Source: DAOTVY01 sp041082245 (GTDB lineage Bacteria; Chloroflexota; Chloroflexia; DTKN01). From it: a stretch of DNA of 64,000 nt. The position numbers were made by a program, and so were the translations under genes. The DNA lies in NCBI GenBank assembly GCA_041082245.1, contig JBDOIE010000080.1:1-64000 (forward strand), given 5' to 3'. Below are positions 16,683 to 24,594 of the stretch, piece by piece. The notes below the pieces were generated by a model, which saw nothing but the letters and a program-made list of their open reading frames with translations, had not been told where the DNA came from and made no database searches. Position 1 is the first letter of the stretch. Each line of letters opens with the position of its first letter.

Positions 16683-17681
16683 CTACGGCCACCCGAGCGA
16701 GCGGACCAGGACCCGAGCTCCGGCGCCTACCAGCGCGGCCGCGGGCACGGTGAGCAGCCACGCGGTCAGGATGTGGGCGATGACTCCCCAACGCACGCGG
16801 GAAAAACGTTCGGCCGCTCCGGCTCCGGCGATCGCGGAACTGACGACGTGCGTCGTGCTCACGGGTCCACCCACCAACGCGGCGGTCAGGATAACCGCGG
16901 CTGCCCCGGTCTGGGCCGAAAATCCGTGCAGCGGTCGGATGCGCACGATACGTGTCCCGAGCGTGCGGGCGATCCGCAAGCTCCCGGCGAGCGTTCCCAG
17001 GGCGAGTCCACCGGCGCTCAGCGCGATTGCCCAGGCCGGGACGGCGAAACGGTCCAGCCGGCCGGAAGCAAGGAGGGCCATGGCCAGCAGGGCCATCGTC
17101 TTCTGACCGTCATTCGAGCCGTGGCTCAGGGCAAGGGCGAGCGACGCGGGGACCTGGGCCACCCGGAAGAAGCGGTTGATCTTCGGGGTTGCCCCCTGCA
17201 CCAGGAAACGGGTCAGGCGCAGGAGCAAGTAGCCTGCGAGCCATCCCAGCAGAGGTGCAAGGAGCAGGGCGAGGAGCACCCGGCCCAGGCCGAGGGGCTG
17301 CAGGGCGTTCCATCCGCCGGCGACCAGTGCGCTGCCGACGAGCCCGCCGATCAGCGCATGAGAGGACGAGGAAGGAATGCGCAGCCACCAGGTGGCGAGG
17401 CTCCACACGATTGCCCCAACGAGGCCGGCAAACAGGGTGGGGAGGGTCACGGTTCCCGGTCCGAGGATGTCCCTGCCGATACTGGATGCCACCGCGATGC
17501 CAAAGAGAAATGGCCCAGTGCATTCCCCCAGGGCAGCAAGCCAGAGGGCCGGCCGCAGGTCCATCGCGCCGGAGACCACCATCGTGGAGATGATGGTCCC
17601 ACCGTCGTGCAGCCCGTTCAGGAAGTCGTAGCAAAGGGCGACCGCCACCAGAGCCGCAAACGCGCCTGTTTCGGGAATCAC
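16683..17681 (-). CDS. PiT-family inorganic phosphate transporter
   Basis: The 332-residue integral membrane protein has about ten hydrophobic segments. The PiT family signatures are present twice, as expected from its internal duplication: CYDFLNGLHDGGTIIST near the N-terminus, and SHGSNDGQKTMALLAMALLASG with GGPVSTTHVVSSAIAGAG later. It couples uptake of metal-phosphate to the proton or sodium gradient. The GTG start is four bases past AGGAGG. A much longer upstream frame runs through the repeat at 17761-17977 and is rejected. The promoter at 17726-17754 lies just upstream. Confidence 0.93.
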   Translation of the reverse strand: MIPETGAFAALVAVALCYDFLNGLHDGGTIISTMVVSGAMDLRPALWLAALGECTGPFLFGIAVASSIGRDILGPGTVTLPTLFAGLVGAIVWSLATWWLRIPSSSSHALIGGLVGSALVAGGWNALQPLGLGRVLLALLLAPLLGWLAGYLLLRLTRFLVQGATPKINRFFRVAQVPASLALALSHGSNDGQKTMALLAMALLASGRLDRFAVPAWAIALSAGGLALGTLAGSLRIARTLGTRIVRIRPLHGFSAQTGAAAVILTAALVGGPVSTTHVVSSAIAGAGAAERFSRVRWGVIAHILTAWLLTVPAAALVGAGARVLVRSLGWP

Positions 17682-17725
17682 CGTTCCTCCTGTGCCCGTA
17701 CGTCCCAGGGATGTGGCGTGCGGGC

Positions 17726-17754
17726 AGTATAGCACAGGGGCGTGTGGCCGGCAA
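17726..17754 (-). promoter_or_regulatory. Sigma-70-type promoter for the PiT operon
   Basis: On the minus strand TTGCCG, 17 bp, TATACT with an extended TGC. It sits directly next to repeat copy 2, as the pgk promoter sits next to copy 1. Confidence 0.7.
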
Positions 17755-17760
17755 CAATCG

Positions 17761-17977
17761 AACTTCCAGCGAACTGCCCCATGGTAGCGAGCCGAGCGCG
17801 GTGGTTTTCCTTCAAGGGCGGGGTGGGTGGGCAAGAACACTGCCTTTGCCCACCCACCCCGTACCACCGGTCCGGGCCAGTAGCGGCTTTCGTCAAGCCC
17901 AAAGAGCGCTACGGTCGCGGGCCTCAAATGGTCACGGGCTTGTACACTCGACATAAGCCCATTCTTGCTTTGGAAAC
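17761..17977 (-). repeat. MITE-like structured intergenic repeat, copy 2
   Basis: A 217 bp inverted copy of the element at 8118-8338. The terminal repeats are less perfect (GTTTCCAAAGC at one end, AACTTCCAGC at the other). Its central hairpin is stronger than in copy 1: GGGGTGGGTGGGCAA pairs base for base with TTGCCCACCCACCCC over an 11-base loop. In copy 1 the stem is kept with G-T pairs, so pairing rather than sequence seems preserved. The element lies between the PiT promoter and the yraN promoter. Confidence 0.7.
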
Positions 17978-18011
17978 TGGAGTCGAACAGACCGGTTCGA
18001 GCACCTGCCCG

Positions 18012-18040
18012 TTGCACGGAAGGGACAAATGCGCTAGAAT
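18012..18040 (+). promoter_or_regulatory. Sigma-70-type promoter for yraN and the PH-domain gene
   Basis: TTGCAC, 17 bp, TAGAAT. The yraN start follows at 18063. The hexamers resemble those of the pgk promoter. Confidence 0.65.
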
Positions 18041-18062
18041 GGCGGCGCGGCGAGGTGGACAG

Positions 18063-18455
18063 ATGGCTCGGGGATCGTACCGGCGGGCACTGGGACGCCA
18101 GGGCGAGGCGCTGGCGGAAATGGCGCTTCGCGAGAAGGGCTACCGGGTTGTCGCGCGCAACTGGCGGTGCCGCGAAGGGGAAGTGGACCTCGTGGCGCGG
18201 GACGGGGCAGACTGGGTTTTTGTGGAGGTACGCACCCGGCGCCTGGGAGAGGGGCCCAGCCCTGAGGAATCGCTCACCCGTACCAAGCAACAGCGCCTGT
18301 TGCGGCTGGCCGAGGTGTTCCTTCAGGCGCACGGGCTGCAGGAAGTGGCCTGGCGGGTGGATGTTGTCGCCGTGGAGCTCGACCGGCAGGGCCGGCCGCT
18401 CCGGGTGGAGGTCCTCGCCGGGGCCATCACCGCTGAAGGGGTAGACGGTGCTTGA
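18063..18455 (+). CDS. yraN: UPF0102 (YraN) family endonuclease-like protein
   Basis: The 130-residue protein fits UPF0102/YraN, a predicted nuclease of the PD-(D/E)xK fold. The signature is intact: LGRQGEALAEMALREKGYRVVARNWRCREGEVDLVARDG, then VFVEVRTR. Here Glu, Asp and Glu-x-Arg take the places of the catalytic acidic residues and Lys. The usual length is about 120. The ATG at 18063 has GAGGTGG upstream; an earlier ATG at 18039 lies inside the promoter -10 and is rejected. The stop overlaps the next start. Confidence 0.9.
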   Translation: MARGSYRRALGRQGEALAEMALREKGYRVVARNWRCREGEVDLVARDGADWVFVEVRTRRLGEGPSPEESLTRTKQQRLLRLAEVFLQAHGLQEVAWRVDVVAVELDRQGRPLRVEVLAGAITAEGVDGA

Positions 18456-19674
18456 GGAGCAAGTGCCCTATACCGCGGAGTCCCTCCAACGCCGTTTCCG
18501 ATGTACGCTGGAACCGGGGGAACGGTGTCTGTACGTCTGGACCCGACACTGGATCATCCTTGTGCGACGTGCCGGGTGGCTTCTTGTGCTCCTGGGGCTG
18601 ATCCTGGGCGGCGGGTGGCTGTGGATCCACGGGATGGAGCCCGGGGAACGCTCTGTGCCCGAACTGCTCGTTCTGTTGCTCGGGCTGATCGTTGGCATCT
18701 ACATCCTCTACGCCTACGTCGATTGGCGTAACGACGCCCTCGTCATGACCGACCGGCGGCTCTTGCACCTGGAACGGGTGATCCTCCTCTTCCAATCGCA
18801 GCAGGAGACCGGCCTCGACCGGGTGCAGAACGTGCGGGTCACGGTCCCCGGCCTGCTGGGAACGCTCCTGGAATACGGCGAGGTACGCATCGAGACCGCT
18901 GCCCGGGGGAGCGACATCGTCTTTGGTCCTGTGCCACGTCCGCGGCAGGTTCAGGACGCGATACTGGCGCGGGTGCTCGAGCTGCGCGCGGCCTTTTCCG
19001 AACAGCGCATGCGCGAGGTGGTGCAGCGCGCACGGGCTCCGCGCGACCGAGGAGCGACCAGGGACTCCGCGCAGCCCGCTCCCAGACGGACCCGCTTTCG
19101 TCTCCTTCCTCCGAATCCGCTCGTCGAGGGGGAGCGGATCGTGTGGCACAAGCACTGGATTTTCCTCGTGGTGCGGATCTTTCTCCCGGTGGTGCTCCTC
19201 CTGGGGTTGCTGATCCTTGGCTTTGCTGTTTTCCTGCCCCATCGGGCGCCGGCGACCCTGTGGGCGCTGTGGGCGTTTGGGATCCTGGCGCTGCTCCTGA
19301 CGATCGTGTGGCGTTACCAGGTATGGCTCGGGGATGTCTACGAGGTCGCGGCCGACCGCATCCATGACATCTACCGCACTCCTTTTGGGCTGTTCGGTGA
19401 AACCCGTCGTAGCACGGACCTGGGGCGCATCCAGAACATCACTTACGAGCAGCCCGGCCTGCTGGCGGTGCTCTTCCGCTACGGCAACGTGCGGATCGAG
19501 ACGGCTGGGGCCGAGGACCTGACCTTCGACCATGTACCTAACCCCGCGGACGTCCAGCGCACGATCTACCAGCAGCAGGAGGTCTACCGGCGACGCCAGC
19601 AGGAGAAGCAGTGGCAGGAAGTCTTGGCCCTGCTGCGGATGTACCACGAGGCGGAAGGGGAACCGCCGGAGTGA
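18448..19674 (+). CDS. Membrane protein with two bacterial PH (bPH2/DUF304) domains
   Basis: The 408-residue protein is an internal duplication. Each half has a pair of transmembrane helices (about residues 40-90 and 225-280) followed by a bPH2-type domain: NDALVMTDRRLLHLE with QQETGLDRVQNVRV, then DVYEVAADRIHDIYRTPFG with RSTDLGRIQNITYEQPG. The conserved DRVQNV and GRIQNI turns are typical of DUF304. The role is unknown; such domains may bind lipid or protein at the membrane. GTG start, overlapping yraN by eight bases. Confidence 0.85.
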   Translation: MLEEQVPYTAESLQRRFRCTLEPGERCLYVWTRHWIILVRRAGWLLVLLGLILGGGWLWIHGMEPGERSVPELLVLLLGLIVGIYILYAYVDWRNDALVMTDRRLLHLERVILLFQSQQETGLDRVQNVRVTVPGLLGTLLEYGEVRIETAARGSDIVFGPVPRPRQVQDAILARVLELRAAFSEQRMREVVQRARAPRDRGATRDSAQPAPRRTRFRLLPPNPLVEGERIVWHKHWIFLVVRIFLPVVLLLGLLILGFAVFLPHRAPATLWALWAFGILALLLTIVWRYQVWLGDVYEVAADRIHDIYRTPFGLFGETRRSTDLGRIQNITYEQPGLLAVLFRYGNVRIETAGAEDLTFDHVPNPADVQRTIYQQQEVYRRRQQEKQWQEVLALLRMYHEAEGEPPE

Positions 19675-19948
19675 GAGGGCAAACCCTTTCTCCACACACT
19701 TTTCCACCGTGCGTTGGCGAGCCGATGTTTCTTTTCATCCGTTCTCCGCTTATCAGCCCAGGAAAGATCGCGGAAAGTTGGGGCGGGCCCCTTCGGTAAG
19801 AGAAACTGTGTCGCGCTATGCACAATTCCGTTCCCTCGCCGGGGAGTTTTCCACAGCCTGGCCCGATTTCCGGTATTAAGCAAAAGTTTTGTTTATGACG
19901 TTTAGCCGATGTCATTACTATCTTTTATGCGAAACGCCGGTCTGCGCC
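19675..19948 (+). other. Putative oriC region (DnaA boxes and AT-rich stretch)
   Basis: About 270 bases between the PH-domain gene and the dnaA promoter hold no gene but several DnaA-box-like 9-mers: TTTTCCACA at 19847-19855 (full match to TTWTNCACA), TTCTCCACA at 19688, TTTTCCACC at 19700 and CTATGCACA at 19816. A clearly AT-rich tract around 19872-19935 could be the unwinding element. The position next to dnaA is common for bacterial origins. No strand bias or skew was computed. Confidence 0.6.
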
Positions 19949-19977
19949 TTGCAGGTGTACAGGCGACCTGTTATGAT
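19949..19977 (+). promoter_or_regulatory. Sigma-70-type promoter for dnaA
   Basis: TTGCAG, 17 bp, TATGAT. It gives a leader of about 65 bases before the TTG start at 20048. Confidence 0.65.
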
Positions 19978-20047
19978 GTGGGGGAACTGCGGCCGGCAAG
20001 GCCGTGCCTCTGGAGGGGATCCCCGAACAGCGTTGGAGGAGGTTCGC

Positions 20048-21469
20048 TTGAACGCACGGCAGGTCTGGCAAGCGGTGCTGGGCGATTTGCAGCTGCGTTT
20101 GCCAAGGAGCGATTTCGAGACCTGGTTCCAGGGGACATCGATCGTGGCCTTTGAGGATGGCCTGGTGGTCGTGGGTACGCCGAATTCGTACGCCAAGCAA
20201 TGGCTGGAACGGCGAGCGGGCGATCTCATCCGGCGTACGCTTTCGAACGTGCTGGGCTATACCGTGCAGGTGCGGGTGGTTGTCACCGGGAACGGCGCCA
20301 CCACAACAGGGAAAGCGGAAGCCGGGCGGCGTAAACGAGCGCCGGCGCCCGCAGAAGCGGAAAGCGCACCGCCATCACGGCAGCTTCCTCTCTTTCCGGC
20401 CCTCTCGATGGGGCTGAATCCGCGTTACACGTTCAGCACGTTCGTCGTCGGCAGCAACAACCGTATGGCCCATGCGGCGGCGATGGCGGTGGCGGAAAAC
20501 CCCGCGCACGCCTACAATCCGCTCTTCATCTACGGGGGAGTGGGCCTGGGAAAGACGCACCTGCTGCATGCGATCGGGCATTATGCGCTGCAGCGGAACG
20601 GCAACCTGCGGGTGCTGTATGTCTCCTCCGAGACGTTCACGAACGATCTGATCAACGCCATCCGGCGGCAGCAGACGGATGCCTTCCGGCAGCGCTACCG
20701 GAGCAACGACATCCTGCTGATCGACGATATCCAGTTCATCGCGGGCAAAGAAAGCACGCAGGAAGAGTTCTTCCATACCTTCAATACCTTGCATGCAGCC
20801 TGCAAGCAGGTGGTCATTACGAGCGACCGTCCCCCGAAAGCGATCCTTACCCTGGAGGAGCGCCTTCGTTCGCGGTTCGAGGGGGGCCTGATCGTGGATA
20901 TCCAGCCTCCGGACCTCGAAACACGGGTGGCCATCCTGACCGCAAAGGCGGAGGAACGGGATGTCCCGCTGCCTGAAACGGTCGCCCAGTTCCTGGCGCA
21001 GCGGGTGCAGAGCAACATCCGCGAGCTGGAAGGGGCGCTGAACCGGGTACTCGCCTTCGCGGAGCTGAACGGGCTGCCGTTGAGTGTGGAACTGGCCCAG
21101 AGGGCACTGGACGAGGTCTTTTTCCAGAGCCGCCGCCGGCCGGTCACGCCGCAGCGCGTGGTAGAGGCGGTCGCGCGCCGTTTCGGTCTGAGCCCGGAGG
21201 ATTTGTGCAGCAAGAGCCGCAAGCAGGAGATCGCCGTTCCCCGCCAGATCGCGATGTACCTGATGCGGGAGGAAACCGGGGCGTCGCTGGCCGAGATCGG
21301 CCAGCAGCTCGGTGGCCGGGATCATACGACGGTCCTGTACGGTTGCGAGCGGATCGCCCAGGAGATCGAAGTGGACGCCTCGCTCCGGCGGGAAGTGCTC
21401 TCGCTGCGCGAGGCGCTCCACGGGGACGAGAAGTTTTCCACCTTAGAGCAGGCAATTCCCCCGGGGTAG
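20048..21469 (+). CDS. dnaA: Chromosomal replication initiator DnaA
   Basis: DnaA binds 9-mer boxes and unwinds the origin. The 473-residue protein has domain I (VWQAVLGDLQLRLPRSDFETWFQGT), a Pro/Ala-rich linker, the AAA+ domain from about residue 130 (Walker A GGVGLGKTH, Walker B ILLIDDIQFIAG, sensor SDRPP), and domain IV with the DNA-binding helix GGRDHTTVLYGCERI. I choose the TTG start, five bases past GGAGG, giving LNARQVWQ; upstream extensions to 19889 would pass through the promoter. The gene ends at a perfect hairpin. Confidence 0.97.
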   Translation: MNARQVWQAVLGDLQLRLPRSDFETWFQGTSIVAFEDGLVVVGTPNSYAKQWLERRAGDLIRRTLSNVLGYTVQVRVVVTGNGATTTGKAEAGRRKRAPAPAEAESAPPSRQLPLFPALSMGLNPRYTFSTFVVGSNNRMAHAAAMAVAENPAHAYNPLFIYGGVGLGKTHLLHAIGHYALQRNGNLRVLYVSSETFTNDLINAIRRQQTDAFRQRYRSNDILLIDDIQFIAGKESTQEEFFHTFNTLHAACKQVVITSDRPPKAILTLEERLRSRFEGGLIVDIQPPDLETRVAILTAKAEERDVPLPETVAQFLAQRVQSNIRELEGALNRVLAFAELNGLPLSVELAQRALDEVFFQSRRRPVTPQRVVEAVARRFGLSPEDLCSKSRKQEIAVPRQIAMYLMREETGASLAEIGQQLGGRDHTTVLYGCERIAQEIEVDASLRREVLSLREALHGDEKFSTLEQAIPPG

Positions 21470-21492
21470 GCGAAGGCAGTCCTTCGCCTACC
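21465..21492. terminator. Bidirectional terminator between dnaA and the aminotransferase gene
   Basis: A 12-bp perfect stem (GGTAGGCGAAGG and CCTTCGCCTACC) closes on a four-base loop. It contains the dnaA stop and reaches the stop of the convergent gene. There is no T tract, so its action is inferred from position and stem strength. Confidence 0.55.
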
Positions 21493-22621
21493 GGGCGGGA
21501 ATTCTCGCGGCGAGCACCTCGAGCAGGCGGTCGATTTCCTCGGGGATGTTGTAGAAGTGGGGGGAGATCCGCAGGTATCCCTCGCGTTGCGCGACGAGGA
21601 CACGGGCCTCCTTCAGCCGGGCCCAATCGCGGCGGACGTCGGATGTGCGGCAGGTGACGATCCCGGCGCGGTGCTCCCGGTCGCGTGGGGTCAGGATCTC
21701 GAGCCCGAGTGCCTGCAGCCCCTCTATGAGGCGGTCGGTGAGCGCCAACAGGTGGGCATAGATCCGCTCGACCCCTACTTCCAGGAGGAGGGATAGCGCG
21801 GCGTGGAGGCCATAGAGGCCGGCCACGTTCGGGCTACTGGGTTCGAAACGCCGCGCGTCCGCACGCAACGTCCAGTCGTAGGCCAGGTACGGCTCCGGGT
21901 GCACCACCGCACCGTAGTAGGCATATACCGGCTGGAGCCGTTCGATCCATTCCCGCCGCACGTAGAGCACCGTGATGCCGATCGGAGCCATCAGCCATTT
22001 CGCGCCGTTGGCCGCCAGGATGTCGATCCCGCAGGCCCGTACGTCCATCGGTACCGCGCCCAGGGACTGGATCGCGTCCACCACGAACGCCGCGCCGGCC
22101 TCGTGCGCCAGCTGGGCAAGCGCGGGAAGGTCGGCACGGTAGCCGGAGAGGAACTCCACCGAGCTGACGGTCACCACGCGGGTACGGGTATCCAGGTGTT
22201 CCGCAAGGCGCTCCGGGGTCAATCCCCCACGGTCGTGCGGGACGATGCGCACCTCCACCCCCTTGCGCTGGAGGTTCATCCACGGGTAGACGTTGGCCGG
22301 GAATTCCATATCGCACAGGATCACGTTGTCCCCGGGCTCCAGAGGAAGGGACTGGGCAGCGAAGTTCAGCGCATCGCTGGTGGAGCCCACGAACGCCACC
22401 TCCTCGGGCGTAGCGTGGAGGAGCTGAGCGGCCAGCGCTCGCGTTGCCTCGGTGATCGGCTGCTGGTCTTCCAGACCGAGCTCGCCCATGCGGCGTGCCT
22501 CGAGGAAGCGGACCATCGCTTCGACCACCCGGTTCGGCAGGGGCGAAACCGCGGCGTGGTTCAGGTAGGCCCAGGTCCGGGTCACAGGGAACTCTGTCGC
22601 ACGGTAAGCAGAAAGCTCCAC
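21488..22621 (-). CDS. Class V aminotransferase (PLP-dependent)
   Basis: The 377-residue fold-type I PLP enzyme shows the cofactor Asp182 in FVVDAIQSLG and the Schiff-base Lys208 in ANGAKWL. It resembles the isopenicillin-N-epimerase-like group. The active-site Cys loop of cysteine desulfurases and selenocysteine lyases is missing: the matching segment near the C-terminus reads VAQREGYLRISPHFYN, with no Cys. It is therefore unlikely to release sulfur or selenium. The substrate is unknown. The gene starts 15 bases after the MvhD-type gene and should share its transcript. Confidence 0.88.
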   Translation of the reverse strand: MELSAYRATEFPVTRTWAYLNHAAVSPLPNRVVEAMVRFLEARRMGELGLEDQQPITEATRALAAQLLHATPEEVAFVGSTSDALNFAAQSLPLEPGDNVILCDMEFPANVYPWMNLQRKGVEVRIVPHDRGGLTPERLAEHLDTRTRVVTVSSVEFLSGYRADLPALAQLAHEAGAAFVVDAIQSLGAVPMDVRACGIDILAANGAKWLMAPIGITVLYVRREWIERLQPVYAYYGAVVHPEPYLAYDWTLRADARRFEPSSPNVAGLYGLHAALSLLLEVGVERIYAHLLALTDRLIEGLQALGLEILTPRDREHRAGIVTCRTSDVRRDWARLKEARVLVAQREGYLRISPHFYNIPEEIDRLLEVLAARIPAR

Positions 22622-22636
22622 AGCGAGCTCCTTCGC

Positions 22637-23050
22637 TCAACGACGGCGCAGTGGGTTAGGCCCCAGCGCGCGGATCCGTTCCGTCAGTTCGGTTGCGATT
22701 TGGGCGAACCGCGTCCCTTCCGCGGAGGAGAGGTTGTAGAAGTCGAGCCGCTCCGGCTCCAGACCTACGGCGACCAAGATCTTGCGAGCGTAGGCGACGC
22801 GTTTTCGGGCCCGTCGATTACCTTCCAGGTAATGGCAGGTGCCCTCCAGTCAGCCGGCGACAAAGACCCCATCGGCCCCCTGTTCGAAGGCATGCAGGAT
22901 ATGCAGCACGTCGACCCGGCCGGAGCACGGGACCTCCACCACTTTGACGTTCGGGGGGTACGCAAGGCGCAGGCTCCCAGCCATGTCGGCAGCAGCATAG
23001 GCGCAATAATGGCAGCAGAAGCCAACGATCTGCGGTTCGAAAGTATCCAT
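22637..23050 (-). CDS. MvhD/FrhD-type hydrogenase iron-sulfur subunit with in-frame TGA, predicted selenoprotein
   Basis: The family passes electrons between hydrogenase or formate dehydrogenase and heterodisulfide-reductase-like complexes through a [2Fe-2S] cluster. The N-terminal part reads EPQIVGFCCHYCAYA (Cys12, 13, 16) and Cys42 sits in VPCSGRVD. At codon 67 the reading frame meets TGA, then continues LEGTCHYLEGNRRARKRVAYARKI (a typical family segment, Cys72) to PNPLRRR and a true TGA stop. The TGA stands where the family has the first Cys of GCxxGxCHY. Known archaeal VhuD has selenocysteine in this family. The full length, 137 residues, is normal. GGAGG lies six bases before the ATG. 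Frame continuity argues against a pseudogene; the hairpin at 22817-22833 supports recoding. Confidence 0.85.
22817..22833 (-). promoter_or_regulatory. Candidate bacterial SECIS hairpin
   Basis: Downstream of the UGA (its U is base 1) bases 20-25 AUUACC pair perfectly with bases 31-36 GGUAAU around the loop UGGAA at 26-30. A short stem, a small loop with G within the first two bases, and a loop about 25 bases from the UGA match the bacterial SECIS description as I recall it. Confidence 0.6.
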
Positions 23051-23102
23051 TTGCGCCTCCGGTCTCACATCCCGGCCACGGGAGTTCGGAACGGATCCCG
23101 AT

Positions 23103-23119
23103 GCCGACATCCTGTCGGC
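23103..23119 (-). other. Hairpin in the leader of the MvhD-type gene
   Basis: GCCGACA and TGTCGGC form a perfect 7-bp stem over three bases, between the promoter at 23129-23157 and the start at 23050. It could be a protein-binding site or an RNA structure. Role unknown. Confidence 0.35.
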
Positions 23120-23128
23120 CCGCGGGGC

Positions 23129-23157
23129 ATTTTACTACAGTGTGTTGCAGGGTGCAA
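23129..23157 (-). promoter_or_regulatory. Sigma-70-type promoter for the MvhD/aminotransferase operon
   Basis: On the minus strand TTGCAC, 17 bp, TAAAAT. It is divergent from the flavodiiron promoter at 23180-23209, with only 22 bp between the two -35 elements, so shared regulation is possible. Confidence 0.6.
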
Positions 23158-23179
23158 ACGGTTGGCATCTGCAGCAAGG

Positions 23180-23209
23180 TTGACGCGCGCCTGCGGCGTA
23201 TGGTATACT
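23180..23209 (+). promoter_or_regulatory. Sigma-70-type promoter for the flavodiiron protein gene
   Basis: TTGACG, 18 bp, TATACT. Leader of about 100 bases to the ATG at 23317. Confidence 0.65.
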
Positions 23210-23316
23210 GACCCCCGGTCAGTCCACGTCTCAGCGGCCGGGCAATCTACCCCTTGGCTGGCTTCCTGTTTGCTCGGCCGGTCCGTTTCAGTCAGCCCAT
23301 CGCCAAGGAGGCAGCC

Positions 23317-24525
23317 ATGTCGGCCGTGGAAATCTACCCGGACATCTTCTGGGTGGGCGTGAACGATCGCACCACGGACCTGTTCGAAGGGCTGTGGCCG
23401 ATCACCCAGGAAGGCGTTTCGTACAACGCTTATCTCGTCCGCGACGAGCACCCCGCGGTCATCGACCTGGCCAAGTCGTTCAAGGTCGACGAATTCCTGG
23501 AGCAACTCGCAGCACTCGTCGATCTGCGTGCGATCGATTTCGTCGTCCTCAACCATCTGGAACCGGACCACACCGGCATCCTGAGGACGCTCCTTCGCAT
23601 TGCTCCTCAGGCGCAGATCCTGTGTACGGAAAAAGGGAAGGCTATGCTGGAGACGTTCTACGGCGTGCGGGAGAACGTACGCGCGGTCGCGGACGGGGAA
23701 ACGGTTTCCCTGGGCCGCTACCGCCTGCAGTTCTTCCACACCCCCTTTGTCCATTGGCCCGAAACAATGATGACCTACGAACCCACGCACCGGGTGCTCT
23801 TCTCGTGCGACGCCTTTGGAGGGTACGGCGCGCTGAGGGGGGCGCTCTTTGACGATCAGTGCAGCGACCTCGCGTTCTACGAACGGGAAGCGTTGCGCTA
23901 CTACGCGAACATCGTGGCCCGGTTCAGCCGGATGGTGTCGCGCGCGATCGACAAACTCGCAGACCTCCCGATCGCGGCGATCGCTCCCTCGCACGGGCTG
24001 ATCTGGCGCAAGGACCCGGGCCGCATCGTCGAACTGTACCGCCGCTGGGCGGGGTATGCCACGGAGCCAGCCGAGACGGGGGTTACGCTCCTGTACGCCT
24101 CGATGTACGGGAATACGGAGAAGATGATGAACGCGGTGGCCCAGGGGATCTCCGGCGAGGGCGTTCCGGTAGAGATCTTTGACGTCACGCGCACCCACGT
24201 GAGCTACATCCTCCCCTCGCTCTGGACGCGTACCGGGGTGATGGTCGGCGCCCCGACCTACGAGGGGGCCCTTTTCCCGCCGATGGCCCACGTGCTCGAC
24301 ATGGCTGGCCGGAAAGGGGTACGCAACCGGCGCGTGGCCCGCTTCGGAAGCTACGGGTGGAGCGGCGGCGCACAGAAAGAGTTCGAACGGCTGGTCAACG
24401 AACTGGGCTGGGAACTGGTCGACTCGTTCGAATTCGTGGGGGCCCCGACAGAAGAGGAGCTGCGCCGGGGACAGTCGTTCGGGGCAGCCTTTGCCCGCAC
24501 GATCGCGGGGGAGACCTCTGTTTGA
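23317..24525 (+). CDS. Flavodiiron protein (O2/NO reductase, FprA type)
   Basis: The 402-residue soluble protein reduces O2 to water or NO to N2O in anaerobes. The beta-lactamase-like half carries the complete diiron set: His80-x-Glu82-x-Asp84-His85 in NHLEPDHTG, His146 in HWPETMM, Asp165 in FSCDAFGGYG and His226 in SHGLIW. The flavodoxin half from about residue 250 has the FMN loop YASMYGNTEKM. There is no rubredoxin or flavin-reductase fusion, so electrons must come from a separate donor. The ATG has AGGAGG upstream. It is divergent from the MvhD-type gene. Confidence 0.96.
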   Translation: MSAVEIYPDIFWVGVNDRTTDLFEGLWPITQEGVSYNAYLVRDEHPAVIDLAKSFKVDEFLEQLAALVDLRAIDFVVLNHLEPDHTGILRTLLRIAPQAQILCTEKGKAMLETFYGVRENVRAVADGETVSLGRYRLQFFHTPFVHWPETMMTYEPTHRVLFSCDAFGGYGALRGALFDDQCSDLAFYEREALRYYANIVARFSRMVSRAIDKLADLPIAAIAPSHGLIWRKDPGRIVELYRRWAGYATEPAETGVTLLYASMYGNTEKMMNAVAQGISGEGVPVEIFDVTRTHVSYILPSLWTRTGVMVGAPTYEGALFPPMAHVLDMAGRKGVRNRRVARFGSYGWSGGAQKEFERLVNELGWELVDSFEFVGAPTEEELRRGQSFGAAFARTIAGETSV

Positions 24526-24550
24526 CGGGCTTATGCCCGCGTGCTATGAT
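24522..24550 (+). promoter_or_regulatory. Sigma-70-type promoter for the FHA regulator and guaA
   Basis: TTGACG, 17 bp, TATGAT with an extended TGC. The -35 overlaps the stop codon of the flavodiiron gene. The leader is about 40 bases. Confidence 0.7.
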
Positions 24551-24594
24551 GGATTCGGTTTCGGCTTGGTTGGTCTAACTGGGAGTGAGCCCCC

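Noticed and set aside
17682..18332. Upstream extension of the PiT frame
   Set aside because: It crosses the repeat and two promoters; GTG at 17681 has a fitting AGGAGG.
21488..22621. Aminotransferase as a selenocysteine lyase or cysteine desulfurase feeding the selenoprotein
   Set aside because: The catalytic Cys loop of those enzymes is absent, so the position next to a selenoprotein is probably coincidental.
22637..23050. MvhD-type gene as a pseudogene with a premature stop
   Set aside because: The frame resumes without any shift, the motif position is exact and a hairpin follows; a single TGC/TGA sequencing error remains possible and should be tested.
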